Position numbers and translations under genes: made by a program. From assembly GCF_011378855.1 (NCBI RefSeq), contig NZ_WTLB01000031.1:1-54116 (forward strand): a stretch of 54,116 nt of DNA, in the 5' to 3' direction. Numbering within the stretch: the first letter of the stretch is position 1; each line of letters begins with the position of its first letter. Source of the DNA: Pseudoalteromonas sp. Z1A8 (GTDB taxonomy: Bacteria; Pseudomonadota; Gammaproteobacteria; Enterobacterales; Alteromonadaceae). This document shows positions 8,989-17,374 of this stretch, piece after piece. The notes under the pieces were generated by a model, which did not search any database, was not told the DNA's origin, and saw only the letters and a program-made list of their open reading frames with translations.

Positions 8989-9276
8989 GTTCATGCCGTA
9001 TTTTTTAAGCTTTTTACGTAAAGTACCACGGTTGATACCTAGTAAAATAGCTGCACGAGTTTGGTTACCACGTGTATATGTCATTACTTCTTCAAGTAAT
9101 GGCGCTTCTAGCTCTGAAAGAACAAGGTCGTAAACGTCTTGCACATCTTGACCGTTAAGCTGTTTTAAATAGTGGTGAACAGCTTTTTTTACTGCATCAC
9201 GCAATGGCTGCGGTTTCTCGTGTGACTGAACATGAGGGTTAGTGATAAATGGAGAAGTCACGTTTTGTTCGAACAT
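8986..9276 (-). CDS. fis: DNA-binding nucleoid protein Fis
   Basis: 96 aa, close to the 98 aa of E. coli Fis. The C-terminal helix-turn-helix [23 protein letters not shown] is essentially that of Fis. The N-terminus carries VTSPFITN, part of the beta-hairpin arm region. It is a homodimeric nucleoid-associated protein that bends DNA, activates stable RNA promoters and aids site-specific recombination. It is the second gene of dusB-fis, 19 bases after dusB, as in E. coli. The stop codon overlaps the end of the element at 8823-8988. Confidence 0.97.
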   Translation of the reverse strand: MFEQNVTSPFITNPHVQSHEKPQPLRDAVKKAVHHYLKQLNGQDVQDVYDLVLSELEAPLLEEVMTYTRGNQTRAAILLGINRGTLRKKLKKYGMN

Positions 9277-9295
9277 TATTAAGTCTCTTTCTTTC

Positions 9296-10276
9296 TTAGT
9301 TAGCTGCTAGTGTTTTAAAGTATTGCTCTAATGCGACGACCTGTGCTTGTGGGTTGTCGAGCGCATTAAATACTCGCCTAAACTGACCATCACTGTCATG
9401 GGTTTGCAAATACCAAGATACATGTTTGCGAGCAATTCGCGCTCCCATCGGCTCACCGTAAAACATATGGAGGTTTGTTAAATGCTCCATTAAAATACTG
9501 CGTACCTCTGCAATAGCAGGTGGCTGTAAATGTTCCCCAGTTCGCAAATAGTGGTCTATCTCCCTAAATATCCAAGGGCGACCTTGGGCGGCTCGGCCAA
9601 TCATAATGGCATCTGCACCCGTATAGTCTAAAACCTGCTTTGCTTTTTCTGGTGATGTAATATCACCATTGGCAACAACAGGAATCGACACTGAACGTTT
9701 TATATCCCTAATCGTGGCGTACTCAGCATCACCTTTGTACATACATGCGCGCGTACGCCCATGTACAGCAAGTGATGCAATGCCATAACGTTCAGCTATT
9801 CTCGCAATCTCTACACCATTACGGTTATCCGGATCCCATCCTGTACGAATTTTAAGTGTCACAGGTATATCAACAGCATTAACGACTGCATCAATAATCT
9901 CTTCCACAAGTTCAGGAAACTGTAATAAGGCAGAGCCTGCGAGTTTCTTGTTCACTTTTTTTGCTGGGCACCCCATATTGATATCTATGATCTGTGCACC
10001 GTTAGCAACATTGAATTGTGCGGCCTGCGCCATAAGCTCAGGGTCTGCTCCTGCAATTTGCACCGCGCGTATACCCGACTCACCGCTGTGATCCATACGA
10101 TTCATCGACTTTTCCGTTTTCCAAACCTTAGGATTAGACGATAGCATTTCAGAAACAGCTAGCCCTGCGCCTAAACGACGGCAAAGTTGTCTAAATGGTC
10201 TGTCTGTAATGCCAGCCATTGGCGCGACAATTACATTATTCTCAAGTTGGTATTTACCGATACGCACTATATTCAA
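9296..10276 (-). CDS. dusB: tRNA-dihydrouridine synthase B
   Basis: FMN-dependent enzyme reducing uridine in the tRNA D-loop. Landmarks: [12 protein letters not shown] near the N-terminus, [21 protein letters not shown] with the catalytic cysteine, [25 protein letters not shown] and [10 protein letters not shown]. The open frame extends to a TTG at 10291, but that codon abuts the GC-rich discriminator of the predicted promoter, so it cannot be the start. TTG at 10276 (4 bases after GAGG) or GTG at 10267 (aligning with E. coli MRIGQYQL) are the candidates; 10276 is given here. First gene of dusB-fis. Confidence 0.95.
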   Translation of the reverse strand: MNIVRIGKYQLENNVIVAPMAGITDRPFRQLCRRLGAGLAVSEMLSSNPKVWKTEKSMNRMDHSGESGIRAVQIAGADPELMAQAAQFNVANGAQIIDINMGCPAKKVNKKLAGSALLQFPELVEEIIDAVVNAVDIPVTLKIRTGWDPDNRNGVEIARIAERYGIASLAVHGRTRACMYKGDAEYATIRDIKRSVSIPVVANGDITSPEKAKQVLDYTGADAIMIGRAAQGRPWIFREIDHYLRTGEHLQPPAIAEVRSILMEHLTNLHMFYGEPMGARIARKHVSWYLQTHDSDGQFRRVFNALDNPQAQVVALEQYFKTLAAN

Positions 10277-10291
10277 TAGGCCTCTTTTCAA

Positions 10292-10329
10292 GGGGCGCTA
10301 AGTTTACGGTTTTTTTAGCAAAAATCAAA
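10292..10329 (-). promoter_or_regulatory. dusB-fis sigma-70 promoter with GC-rich discriminator
   Basis: On the minus strand, TTTGAT (10324-10329), a 17-base spacer and TAAACT (10301-10306) are followed by TAGCGCCCC (10292-10300). A GC-rich discriminator is the mark of promoters inhibited by ppGpp/DksA and is known for E. coli fis. Inference from sequence only. Confidence 0.6.
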
Positions 10330-10478
10330 GGCTATAAATTGAACAAAAGTAACTTTTTTTTGCCCTTTTCGTATTGACTTTTGATAACCATATGACAATT
10401 GGGTTTATTTGTTTGAAATTCGTACAGTCTTTATTTTTTATACAATAATCAGAAAATATTTTGATATGTAAAAAAATA

Positions 10479-10505
10479 GTAAAGCCTGTTAAATACAGGC
10501 TTTAC
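10479..10505 (-). terminator. prmA intrinsic terminator
   Basis: Hairpin GTAAAGCCTG / CAGGCTTTAC with a seven-base loop, followed on the minus strand by TATTTTTTTA. It closes the prmA transcript before the dusB promoter. Confidence 0.8.
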
Positions 10506-10549
10506 GCAGATGTTTTGAGTTAATGCTCTAAATTTGATTATGCGATTTA

Positions 10550-11431
10550 TTAGGCTTTTTTGGTGCCACTTACTCGAGTCCAATCACCTTCAACGGCAAT
10601 ATCATCTAGCTCAATAAAGGGTGCATAAATATCAGCAACTGATTGCGCTTGTTCTTCTAAAATACCCGACATGGCAATTTTGCCGCCAGGCTTTAATAAG
10701 CCTAAAATTACACTATGCAATTCGCGAAGTGGCTGGGCTAAAATATTTGCCACTACTATATCAGCAGTAAACTCAGGTTGGTTTTCTGGCAGGTACACTT
10801 CAAGTTTGTCTGCAACACCATTTCGGTTAGCGTTATCTAGGCTTGCTTCGAGTGCTTGAGGGTCAATATCAATCCCAATCATGCGCTCTGCACCTAATTT
10901 TATCGCTGCGATACCTAAAATCCCTGAACCACAACCAAAATCAACAACTGTTTTACCTGTTAGGTCTTGGCTTTCTAACCACTTAAGACATAAGGCCGTT
11001 GTTGCATGTGTGCCGGTGCCAAAAGCAAGGCCAGGGTCAAGTAGTACATTTACCGCAGTAGGGTCTGGAATATCGCGCCAGCTTGGACAAATCCATAGCC
11101 TTTCACCAAATTGAATCGGGTGGAAGTTATCCATCCATTCACGTTCCCAGTCTTTATCCTCAAGTTGCTCTATTTTGTATACTAAATTGTCTTTTAGCTC
11201 ATCATGGCGTTTCAATAACGCAACGACTGCATTCATATCGTGATTAGCTTCAAACAAGCCAATTACTGTTGTATCAGCCCAGAATACAACGGTGCCAATT
11301 TTGGGTTCGTAAATAGGGGTGTCTTTTGCGTCAATAAAGGTTACTGAAGCACTACCCGCTTCCATTAATAGGTCACTTACTGCATCTGCTGTTGCAGCAT
11401 TGGCGTTAATACGAATTTGGATCCAAGCCAT
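10550..11431 (-). CDS. prmA: ribosomal protein L11 methyltransferase
   Basis: 293 aa from the ATG at 11431; the TTG five codons upstream overlaps the AAGGA ribosome site and is not the start. N-terminal L11-recognition domain ([20 protein letters not shown]), then a class I methyltransferase with motif [21 protein letters not shown], and [12 protein letters not shown], the NxxA-type motif of PrmA. The stretch [19 protein letters not shown] is diagnostic. It trimethylates L11 in the cytoplasm. It follows rpoD by 67 bases, with the rpoD terminator in that gap, and has its own terminator. Confidence 0.97.
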   Translation of the reverse strand: MAWIQIRINANAATADAVSDLLMEAGSASVTFIDAKDTPIYEPKIGTVVFWADTTVIGLFEANHDMNAVVALLKRHDELKDNLVYKIEQLEDKDWEREWMDNFHPIQFGERLWICPSWRDIPDPTAVNVLLDPGLAFGTGTHATTALCLKWLESQDLTGKTVVDFGCGSGILGIAAIKLGAERMIGIDIDPQALEASLDNANRNGVADKLEVYLPENQPEFTADIVVANILAQPLRELHSVILGLLKPGGKIAMSGILEEQAQSVADIYAPFIELDDIAVEGDWTRVSGTKKA

Positions 11432-11450
11432 GATTATTTCCTTCAAATAG

Positions 11451-11477
11451 AAAAAAGGCCGCTATAGCGGCCTTTTT
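11451..11477 (-). terminator. rpoD terminator in front of prmA
   Basis: Hairpin AAAAAAGGCCGC-tata-GCGGCCTTTTT. It ends only about 20 bases before the prmA start codon, so prmA expression must come from read-through or from a promoter inside this short gap or in rpoD. Confidence 0.85.
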
Positions 11478-11498
11478 AGTTTATATAGTAGCGCTAAA

Positions 11499-13349
11499 TT
11501 ATTTAGCGTCTAAAAAGCTTTTCAGTAAATCTGAGCGAGAAGGGTGGCGTAATTTACGCAGCGCTTTCGCTTCTATTTGACGAATACGTTCACGTGTTAC
11601 GTCAAACTGTTTACCTACTTCTTCTAAGGTGTGGTCGGTATTCATATCAATACCAAAACGCATACGTAGTACTTTAGCTTCACGGGCTGTTAGGCCTGCT
11701 AGTACATCGTTAGTTGCGCCACGAAGAGACTCCATTGTTGCCGAATCGATTGGCGAATCAATAGTTGTATCTTCGATAAAGTCACCCAAGTGAGAATCTT
11801 CATCATCACCGATTGGTGTTTCCATTGAAATTGGCTCTTTAGCAATCTTAAGTACCTTACGGATTTTATCCTCAGGCATCATCATGCGTTCTGCTAATTC
11901 TTCTGGATTTGGCTCACGACCCATTTCTTGTAACATTTGACGAGAAATACGGTTAAGTTTATTAATCGTTTCAATCATATGTACCGGAATACGGATTGTT
12001 CTTGCTTGGTCAGCAATAGAGCGAGTGATTGCTTGACGTATCCACCACGTAGCATAAGTAGAGAACTTATAACCACGGCGATATTCAAACTTATCAACCG
12101 CTTTCATCAGACCAATGTTACCTTCTTGAATTAAATCCAAGAATTGTAAGCCACGGTTTGTGTATTTTTTAGCAATTGAGATTACAAGACGTAAGTTAGC
12201 TTCAACCATTTCTTTTTTCGCACGGCGTGCTTTCGCTTCACCAATGCTCATTCGACGGTTAATGTCTTTAATACGCTCAATGCTTAAACCTGTTGTTTGT
12301 TCAATAACAGATAATTTATTAATGCTACGAATGATTTCTGGCTTAACTTCTTCAAGTTTAGCTGAATACTTTTCGTTACCTGAAATTTCTAAATCAACCC
12401 AAGATGCGTCAGTTTCGTTATTAGCAAAGTGCTTAACGAATGTTTTCTTCGGTAATTTAGCAATTTGTACAGCTTGTTTCATGATTAGACGTTCTTGAAC
12501 GCGAACACGATCCATCATTTCACGCATGTTATTTACCATGCGGTCAAACTGTTTAGGTATTAATTTAAAGGTTCTGAAAAGCTCACCGATTTCAAAAATG
12601 GCGGCTTGTGATTCAGGATGCGAACGACCTTTAGCTTCAAACGTATCACGTGCTTTGTTGTATAAATCACGTAAGTTTTCAAAGTGAATACGAGCTTCTT
12701 CAGGATCTGGACCTGTGTCTACTTCTTCTTCATCTTCGTCATCGCTATCAGCATCATCTTTGTCATCTTTATCGTCATCATCAAGTTGCTTAGCACTTAA
12801 TTCTGAACCGATGTTTGTTGCTGAAATTGGCGCTGTATCTTCATTCGGATCGATAAATCCAACGATGATATCGCTTAAACGCATTTCTTCAGCTTCAAAC
12901 TTGTCCCACTGCTCGAGTAGGTAAGTAATTGCTTCAGGGTACTCTGCAACAGAAATCTGTACCTGGTTAATGCCTTCTTCAATACGTTTAGCGATTACAA
13001 TTTCGCCTTCACGTGTAAGAAGTTCAACAGTACCCATTTCGCGCATGTACATGCGAACCGGATCCGTTGTACGGCCGATTTCTTTTTCTACAGTTGCAAG
13101 TGCTGCAGCGGCAGCTTCAGCTGCGTCTTCGTCTGTCGTTGTTTCTTGCATCATTAATTCATCAGCATCAGGCGCGTTTTCGCTAACCTTGATACCCATA
13201 TCATTAATCATGCTTATGATATCTTCTACTTGATCTGAGTCTATAATGTCTTGTGGAAGGTGATCATTTACTTCTGCAAAAGTTAAGTAGCCTTGCTCTT
13301 TACCTTTTTGAATCAGAAGTTTTAATTGTGACTGAGGAGTTGGATCCAT
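11499..13349 (-). CDS. rpoD: RNA polymerase housekeeping sigma factor, sigma-70
   Basis: 616 aa from the ATG at 13349 ([20 protein letters not shown], matching the E. coli N-terminus); the TTG 12 codons earlier is less likely. Region 1.1 is followed by the non-conserved region with a very acidic stretch (about 185-215). Region 2 is recognised by [30 protein letters not shown], with [20 protein letters not shown] for promoter melting and -10 recognition. Region 4.2 ends [30 protein letters not shown]. Last gene of the rpsU-yqeY-dnaG-rpoD operon. A 268-base repeat element lies between dnaG and rpoD. Confidence 0.98.
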   Translation of the reverse strand: MDPTPQSQLKLLIQKGKEQGYLTFAEVNDHLPQDIIDSDQVEDIISMINDMGIKVSENAPDADELMMQETTTDEDAAEAAAAALATVEKEIGRTTDPVRMYMREMGTVELLTREGEIVIAKRIEEGINQVQISVAEYPEAITYLLEQWDKFEAEEMRLSDIIVGFIDPNEDTAPISATNIGSELSAKQLDDDDKDDKDDADSDDEDEEEVDTGPDPEEARIHFENLRDLYNKARDTFEAKGRSHPESQAAIFEIGELFRTFKLIPKQFDRMVNNMREMMDRVRVQERLIMKQAVQIAKLPKKTFVKHFANNETDASWVDLEISGNEKYSAKLEEVKPEIIRSINKLSVIEQTTGLSIERIKDINRRMSIGEAKARRAKKEMVEANLRLVISIAKKYTNRGLQFLDLIQEGNIGLMKAVDKFEYRRGYKFSTYATWWIRQAITRSIADQARTIRIPVHMIETINKLNRISRQMLQEMGREPNPEELAERMMMPEDKIRKVLKIAKEPISMETPIGDDEDSHLGDFIEDTTIDSPIDSATMESLRGATNDVLAGLTAREAKVLRMRFGIDMNTDHTLEEVGKQFDVTRERIRQIEAKALRKLRHPSRSDLLKSFLDAK

Positions 13350-13474
13350 AGAGATTGTTTCTTCCACTCTGATAAGTTGATACAACAGGCGCCATCATGT
13401 AGTTTGCATTAAAGCCAACTAGAATAATGTGACGCAGTGAATAGCACAGTATAACAGTTTAAATCAATTTTGAC

Positions 13475-13742
13475 TAGGGTCTGTTGGCCTTTCAGGATTA
13501 AAGTTTGTTCTATCCAAGGGTGGTTTAATCGCGGCGCCAGGTTTGTAACCTAGTGGGCTAAGTAAAAACCTGGCAACAAAGAGTAAACCTCCCTTGGGAC
13601 GAACCCAAAGGGCAGCGCGTGTTCGGCATTTATGCTGCGTTATCGCCTATTTATGTGGAATAACCACACTACATAGGCTCTGCCTTGTCTAAATACCAAA
13701 CACACTGCTGTAAACTTAACCTCAAAAGATAAACAGACCCTA
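13475..13742. mobile_element. MITE-like structured repeat between dnaG and rpoD
   Basis: 268 bases bounded by a perfect 11-base inverted repeat, TAGGGTCTGTT / AACAGACCCTA, with weaker matching continuing inward for about 20 bases. Inside are nested hairpins: CCAAGGG-t-GGTTTA (13514-13527) pairs with 13584-13597, enclosing GCCAGGTTT (13536-13544) pairing with 13566-13574. A third hairpin, GTGG-AATAA-CCAC (13655-13667), is extended by GCCTAT / ATAGGC. No open reading frame of note. The right repeat supplies the dnaG stop codon TAG. Its origin is unknown; the inverted repeats and intergenic position suggest a non-autonomous mobile element. Confidence 0.7.
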
Positions 13743-15491
13743 ACTGTTAGTGGCTTTTAACGCTGTCATTAACAAATGACACTCAAGTCTTTCGTCGCTA
13801 CTAAGGCCTTGAGTCTTGTCCTTTATTAATAGGGTCTCGAGTCGATAATTTAAACACTGATCTTCAATAAACTTGAAAGTATTTTTAAAAACCGTCTCTA
13901 AACGTTCTTCATTTATTTCGTGTTGCCACGTTGCAAGCTTTATTAATGGCTCATAATCTTCAGTTCCTCTGAAAAATTCGAGCAATTGCGCGGTGGTAAC
14001 ATTTTCTTTTTCTAGGGCTTGTTCTTGTAAGCGTAATAACAGGCCTATGCCAGCAATATTCATTTGCGCGAGTTCTGGTAAGTACGGCACACTTTTAGCT
14101 AAATTAGGGTGCTGAATTAAAATACCAATCGCTTGGCGCATCGGTGTTATTTTAAATTTACGTTCAATTGAATGCTGCTGCTTAGGTGTTTTTAAACGAT
14201 TATTAAGTTGCTCTCGTGTTCTTCCGATTAAACGACCTAATTGTTCAAGAATGTTTTCTTGGTAAAATTCACTTGGAATTTTTTCAATTAGTGGTAGCGC
14301 TGCACTAAGCAATTTAGCTTTTCCTGAGTCGAGTGTTAAATCAACTTCTTGGCTTAATTTATTAAACAATACTTTGGTAAAGTCATCTGCTTGGCCTAGG
14401 CGCAGTTCAAATTGTTCTTTACCTTCTTTTTGTACTAACGTATCTGGATCTTCACCATCGGGTAAAAATGCAAATTGCAGTGCTTTACCATCATTTAAGT
14501 AAGGAAGTGCGTTTTCAAGCGCTCTCCAAGCTGCATCACGGCCAGCTCTGTCGCCATCGTAACAACAGATTACTTTATCTGTTGTTCTAAACAGCGTATG
14601 CATGTGCTCGCTTGTTGTTGCGGTACCTAGTGATGCAACGGCATATTCAATCCCTTGCTCGGCTAAGGCAACAACATCCATGTAACCTTCCACAACCATT
14701 ACATGCTCAAGTTTTTTATGGGCTTGCTTTGCTTCATAAAGTCCATAAAGTTCAAAGCCTTTATGGAAAATTCGGGTCTCTGGCGAGTTTAGATATTTAG
14801 GTCCTTGGTCGGCTTGCATTACACGCCCACCAAAGGCAATAACGCGCCCGCGCTTATCGCGAATAGGGAACATTAAACGATCGCGGAAAAAATCAAACTG
14901 CCTACCAGGTGTTTTTTCTGAGGCAAGTTTTAATTCAACCAATTGCTCTTTTTGCTCTTTATTACGACCTAGCTGTAGGCATAAACCATCCCACTCGCTG
15001 GGAGCATAGCCAATCATAAACTTTTTAACTGTTTCGCCACTTAAACCACGGCCTTTTACATATTCAATAACGGCGGCAGAATTACTGTGATGTTTTAATT
15101 GATGCTGATAAAAACGTGCAGTATGAAGCATTAAGTCGTAATCAGAACGTTTTTGCGCTGCAGTACGTTCAGGTCCAGAGCTTGTACCTTGTTCGCGAGG
15201 AACATCTAAATTAAGTATGCTCGCAAGCTCTTCAATAGCGTCTACAAATTCAAGCTTTTCGTACTCCATTACAAACGAAATAGCATTGCCGTTAGCGCCA
15301 CAACCAAAGCAGTGGTAAAACTGTTTGTCTTGCGATACGGTAAATGAAGGCGATTTTTCGTTATGGAAAGGGCAGCAAGCTTGATAATCTTTACCTGCTT
15401 TTTTTAGACCTACTTTTGAGTCTATCAGGTCGACAATATCGGTTCTGGCAAGTAAATCATCTATAAAGTTACGTGGGATCTTTCCAGCCAT
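13740..15491 (-). CDS. dnaG: DNA primase
   Basis: 583 aa (E. coli 581) cytoplasmic primase that makes RNA primers for replication. The N-terminal zinc-binding domain has C40-x2-H43 and C61-x2-C64 (CCPFHNEKSPSF and HCFGCGANG). The catalytic TOPRIM core shows VEGYMDVVALAEQG and CYDGDRAGRDAAWR. The last ~130 residues form the DnaB-helicase-binding domain. The ATG has GGACTG-like sequence upstream. Third gene of the macromolecular synthesis operon; a terminator lies between it and yqeY. Its stop codon TAG lies in the terminal repeat of the element at 13475-13742. Confidence 0.98.
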   Translation of the reverse strand: MAGKIPRNFIDDLLARTDIVDLIDSKVGLKKAGKDYQACCPFHNEKSPSFTVSQDKQFYHCFGCGANGNAISFVMEYEKLEFVDAIEELASILNLDVPREQGTSSGPERTAAQKRSDYDLMLHTARFYQHQLKHHSNSAAVIEYVKGRGLSGETVKKFMIGYAPSEWDGLCLQLGRNKEQKEQLVELKLASEKTPGRQFDFFRDRLMFPIRDKRGRVIAFGGRVMQADQGPKYLNSPETRIFHKGFELYGLYEAKQAHKKLEHVMVVEGYMDVVALAEQGIEYAVASLGTATTSEHMHTLFRTTDKVICCYDGDRAGRDAAWRALENALPYLNDGKALQFAFLPDGEDPDTLVQKEGKEQFELRLGQADDFTKVLFNKLSQEVDLTLDSGKAKLLSAALPLIEKIPSEFYQENILEQLGRLIGRTREQLNNRLKTPKQQHSIERKFKITPMRQAIGILIQHPNLAKSVPYLPELAQMNIAGIGLLLRLQEQALEKENVTTAQLLEFFRGTEDYEPLIKLATWQHEINEERLETVFKNTFKFIEDQCLNYRLETLLIKDKTQGLSSDERLECHLLMTALKATNS

Positions 15492-15680
15492 TAGTAAAAT
15501 ACAGTCCTGAAATAATAAGAAGAATAACGAATATGAAATTTACTTTTTATACTTGCTTGGTGCAAAGTATAGCGTGCTTTAACTTACCAAAATGATAGCA
15601 AAATAAATAGGGAAGCTATAAAAAATTTCATTTTAAAGTAACCTAGTAGGTGTACTTTTTATTAAAGTTAAAAACAAAGA

Positions 15681-15701
15681 AACCGAGCGCAAGGCTCGGT
15701 T
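15681..15701 (-). terminator. hairpin terminator between yqeY and dnaG
   Basis: AACCGAGC-gcaag-GCTCGGTT followed on the minus strand by TCTTTGTTTTT. It occupies the position of the well-known internal terminator between rpsU and dnaG in E. coli, which lowers primase expression relative to S21. Confidence 0.7.
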
Positions 15702-15734
15702 CACTTCAATCATACTTTAATGTATGTGGGAGTA

Positions 15735-16181
15735 TTAGGCAGTTAATCGTTGCTTAATTAAACCAGAAATCTTGCCCATATCGGCACGACCTTCGGCTTT
15801 GCTTTTGATTATACCCATTACTTTACCCATGTCTTGCATACCAGCTGCGTTAGTATCAGCAATAGCCGCATCAATGAGAGCAATAATTTCTTCTTCACTC
15901 AATTGTTGAGGTAAAAAAGTTTCAAGTGCTACTATTTCATTGGCTTCAATATCAGCTAAATCATCACGCCCAGCATCTTTGTACTGAGTGTAAGAGTCAC
16001 GACGTTGTTTAACAAGCTTCACTATAACGGAGGTAATACCTGCGTCGTCTAGTTCTATGCGCTCGTCAATTTCACGTTGCTTGATTGCAGCAAGTACCAT
16101 ACGAATAGGGTTAAGACGTTGTTTGTCTTTAGCTCTCATCGCATCTTTTTGCGCATCTTTTAGCGTTATTAAAAGGCTCAT
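15735..16181 (-). CDS. yqeY: GatB/YqeY domain protein
   Basis: 148 aa, standard family length. It resembles the tail domain of the GatB subunit of tRNA amidotransferase: DAQKDAMRAKDKQRLNPIRM at the start and GMQDMGKVMGIIKSKAEGRADMGKISGLIKQRL at the end. It may bind tRNA or act in amidation, but its function is not settled. It starts 19 bases after rpsU and lies upstream of dnaG, an arrangement common in Gammaproteobacteria outside the enterics. Confidence 0.92.
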   Translation of the reverse strand: MSLLITLKDAQKDAMRAKDKQRLNPIRMVLAAIKQREIDERIELDDAGITSVIVKLVKQRRDSYTQYKDAGRDDLADIEANEIVALETFLPQQLSEEEIIALIDAAIADTNAAGMQDMGKVMGIIKSKAEGRADMGKISGLIKQRLTA

Positions 16182-16200
16182 TTATACAAGACCTAATATA

Positions 16201-16416
16201 TTAGTATAATTTAACGCGACGTGCGTTATCACGAGAAAGTTTTTTCATGTGACGTTTTACTGCAGCAGCTTTTTTACGCTTACGCTCAGCTGTTGGTTTT
16301 TCATAGTGCTCGCGACGACGAACTTCTGAAAGGATTCCTGCTTTTTCACATGAACGCTTGAAGCGACGAAGTGCTACGTCAAACGGTTCGTTCTCTCTTA
16401 CTTTAATTACTGGCAT
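16201..16416 (-). CDS. rpsU: 30S ribosomal protein S21
   Basis: 71 aa, same length as E. coli S21. [20 protein letters not shown] at the N-terminus and an arginine/lysine-rich tail are characteristic. It is a late-assembling 30S protein needed for initiation on natural mRNAs. First gene of rpsU-yqeY-dnaG-rpoD, with a strong predicted promoter at 16495-16524 and TAGGTAGGTG as a ribosome site before the ATG. Confidence 0.98.
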
Positions 16417-16494
16417 TAAAAATTCACCTACCTAAATTATGAGCGTTGCTCAAGTTGATCAAACATTGATCAAGTGGTTCAAAAATGGTGCGGT

Positions 16495-16524
16495 ATTGTA
16501 ATCCGAAGCAACACCACATGTAAA
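16495..16524 (-). promoter_or_regulatory. rpsU operon sigma-70 promoter
   Basis: On the minus strand: TTTACA (16519-16524), an 18-base spacer, TACAAT (16495-16500), then a C-rich discriminator ACCGCACC. The leader that follows carries two TTGATCAA-like palindromes. Position fits the macromolecular synthesis operon. Confidence 0.6.
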
Positions 16525-16561
16525 GGACAATATTAACAGAAACGCATCATGTAAAACAGTA

Positions 16562-17167
16562 TTAATTTGCTTGGCGCTGGTAGAGCTTACAAAACACTTG
16601 CCCTGCCTTTTTTTCTTTAATTAACAACCAGTTGCTTGGGTTGTTAAAGGTGGTTAATTCGGTTTCTACTTCAACATAAATTAATGCATTGTCGCTTAAC
16701 CATTGGTTTTTTTCTAATAAATCGCAGGTTGTTTGTGCTAAATCTTTACGAAATGGTGGGTCAACAAATACAAGATTAAACGCTTCACTTGTGTTTTTTT
16801 GCTCTAAAAAGGAGATCGAATTAGTATGTTTAACGTGTGCGTTGTCGAGCTTTAAAGTGCTGATGTTTTGCTCTAATTGCTTAGCTGCTGATGAGTCGAG
16901 CTCGATAAATATAGCGCTTTTAGCAAAACGAGATAGCGCTTCAAACCCTAATCCACCAGAACCTGCAAAACAATCAAGTACATTTGCGTCACGCGTATCT
17001 TGCATTAACCAATTAAATACAGTTTCTTTAATTCGGTCGGTAGTAGGCCTTAAGCCATCTACATTTTTAACGGGAAGTTTTCGGCCTCGAAATTGTCCGC
17101 TAATTACTCTAATAAAGCCATCAATGGGCTTGTTAGTAGCTTTATTTTGCGTTGTTTTTTTTCTCAT
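16562..17167 (-). CDS. rsmD: 16S rRNA (guanine-966-N2)-methyltransferase
   Basis: 201 aa. RVISGQFRGRKLPV and GLRPTTDRIKETVFNWL at the N-terminus, SAM motif I VLDCFAGSGGLGFEALSR, and the catalytic NPPF-type motif FVDPPF are all diagnostic of RsmD. It methylates G966 of assembled 30S. Divergent from ftsY, as in E. coli, with about 200 bases between. Its stop lies about 145 bases upstream of rpsU. Confidence 0.95.
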   Translation of the reverse strand: MRKKTTQNKATNKPIDGFIRVISGQFRGRKLPVKNVDGLRPTTDRIKETVFNWLMQDTRDANVLDCFAGSGGLGFEALSRFAKSAIFIELDSSAAKQLEQNISTLKLDNAHVKHTNSISFLEQKNTSEAFNLVFVDPPFRKDLAQTTCDLLEKNQWLSDNALIYVEVETELTTFNNPSNWLLIKEKKAGQVFCKLYQRQAN

Positions 17168-17374
17168 TTAGCTCACTAAAAAATGGTATATGGTATCTAG
17201 CTCAGATAATATTATCGGCGATTACGTGTAGCTTCATTTTTCAACCGTATTAAAAGTGTTACTATTGAACACTTACGTTTTGAATGGTTGTATTTATTTG
17301 CAACTATTGCTGGGCATTGCCAAGCTATTTCAAATTTTAGTTTATCAGATTTTTATAAGTGGTTATTAGCAAGT

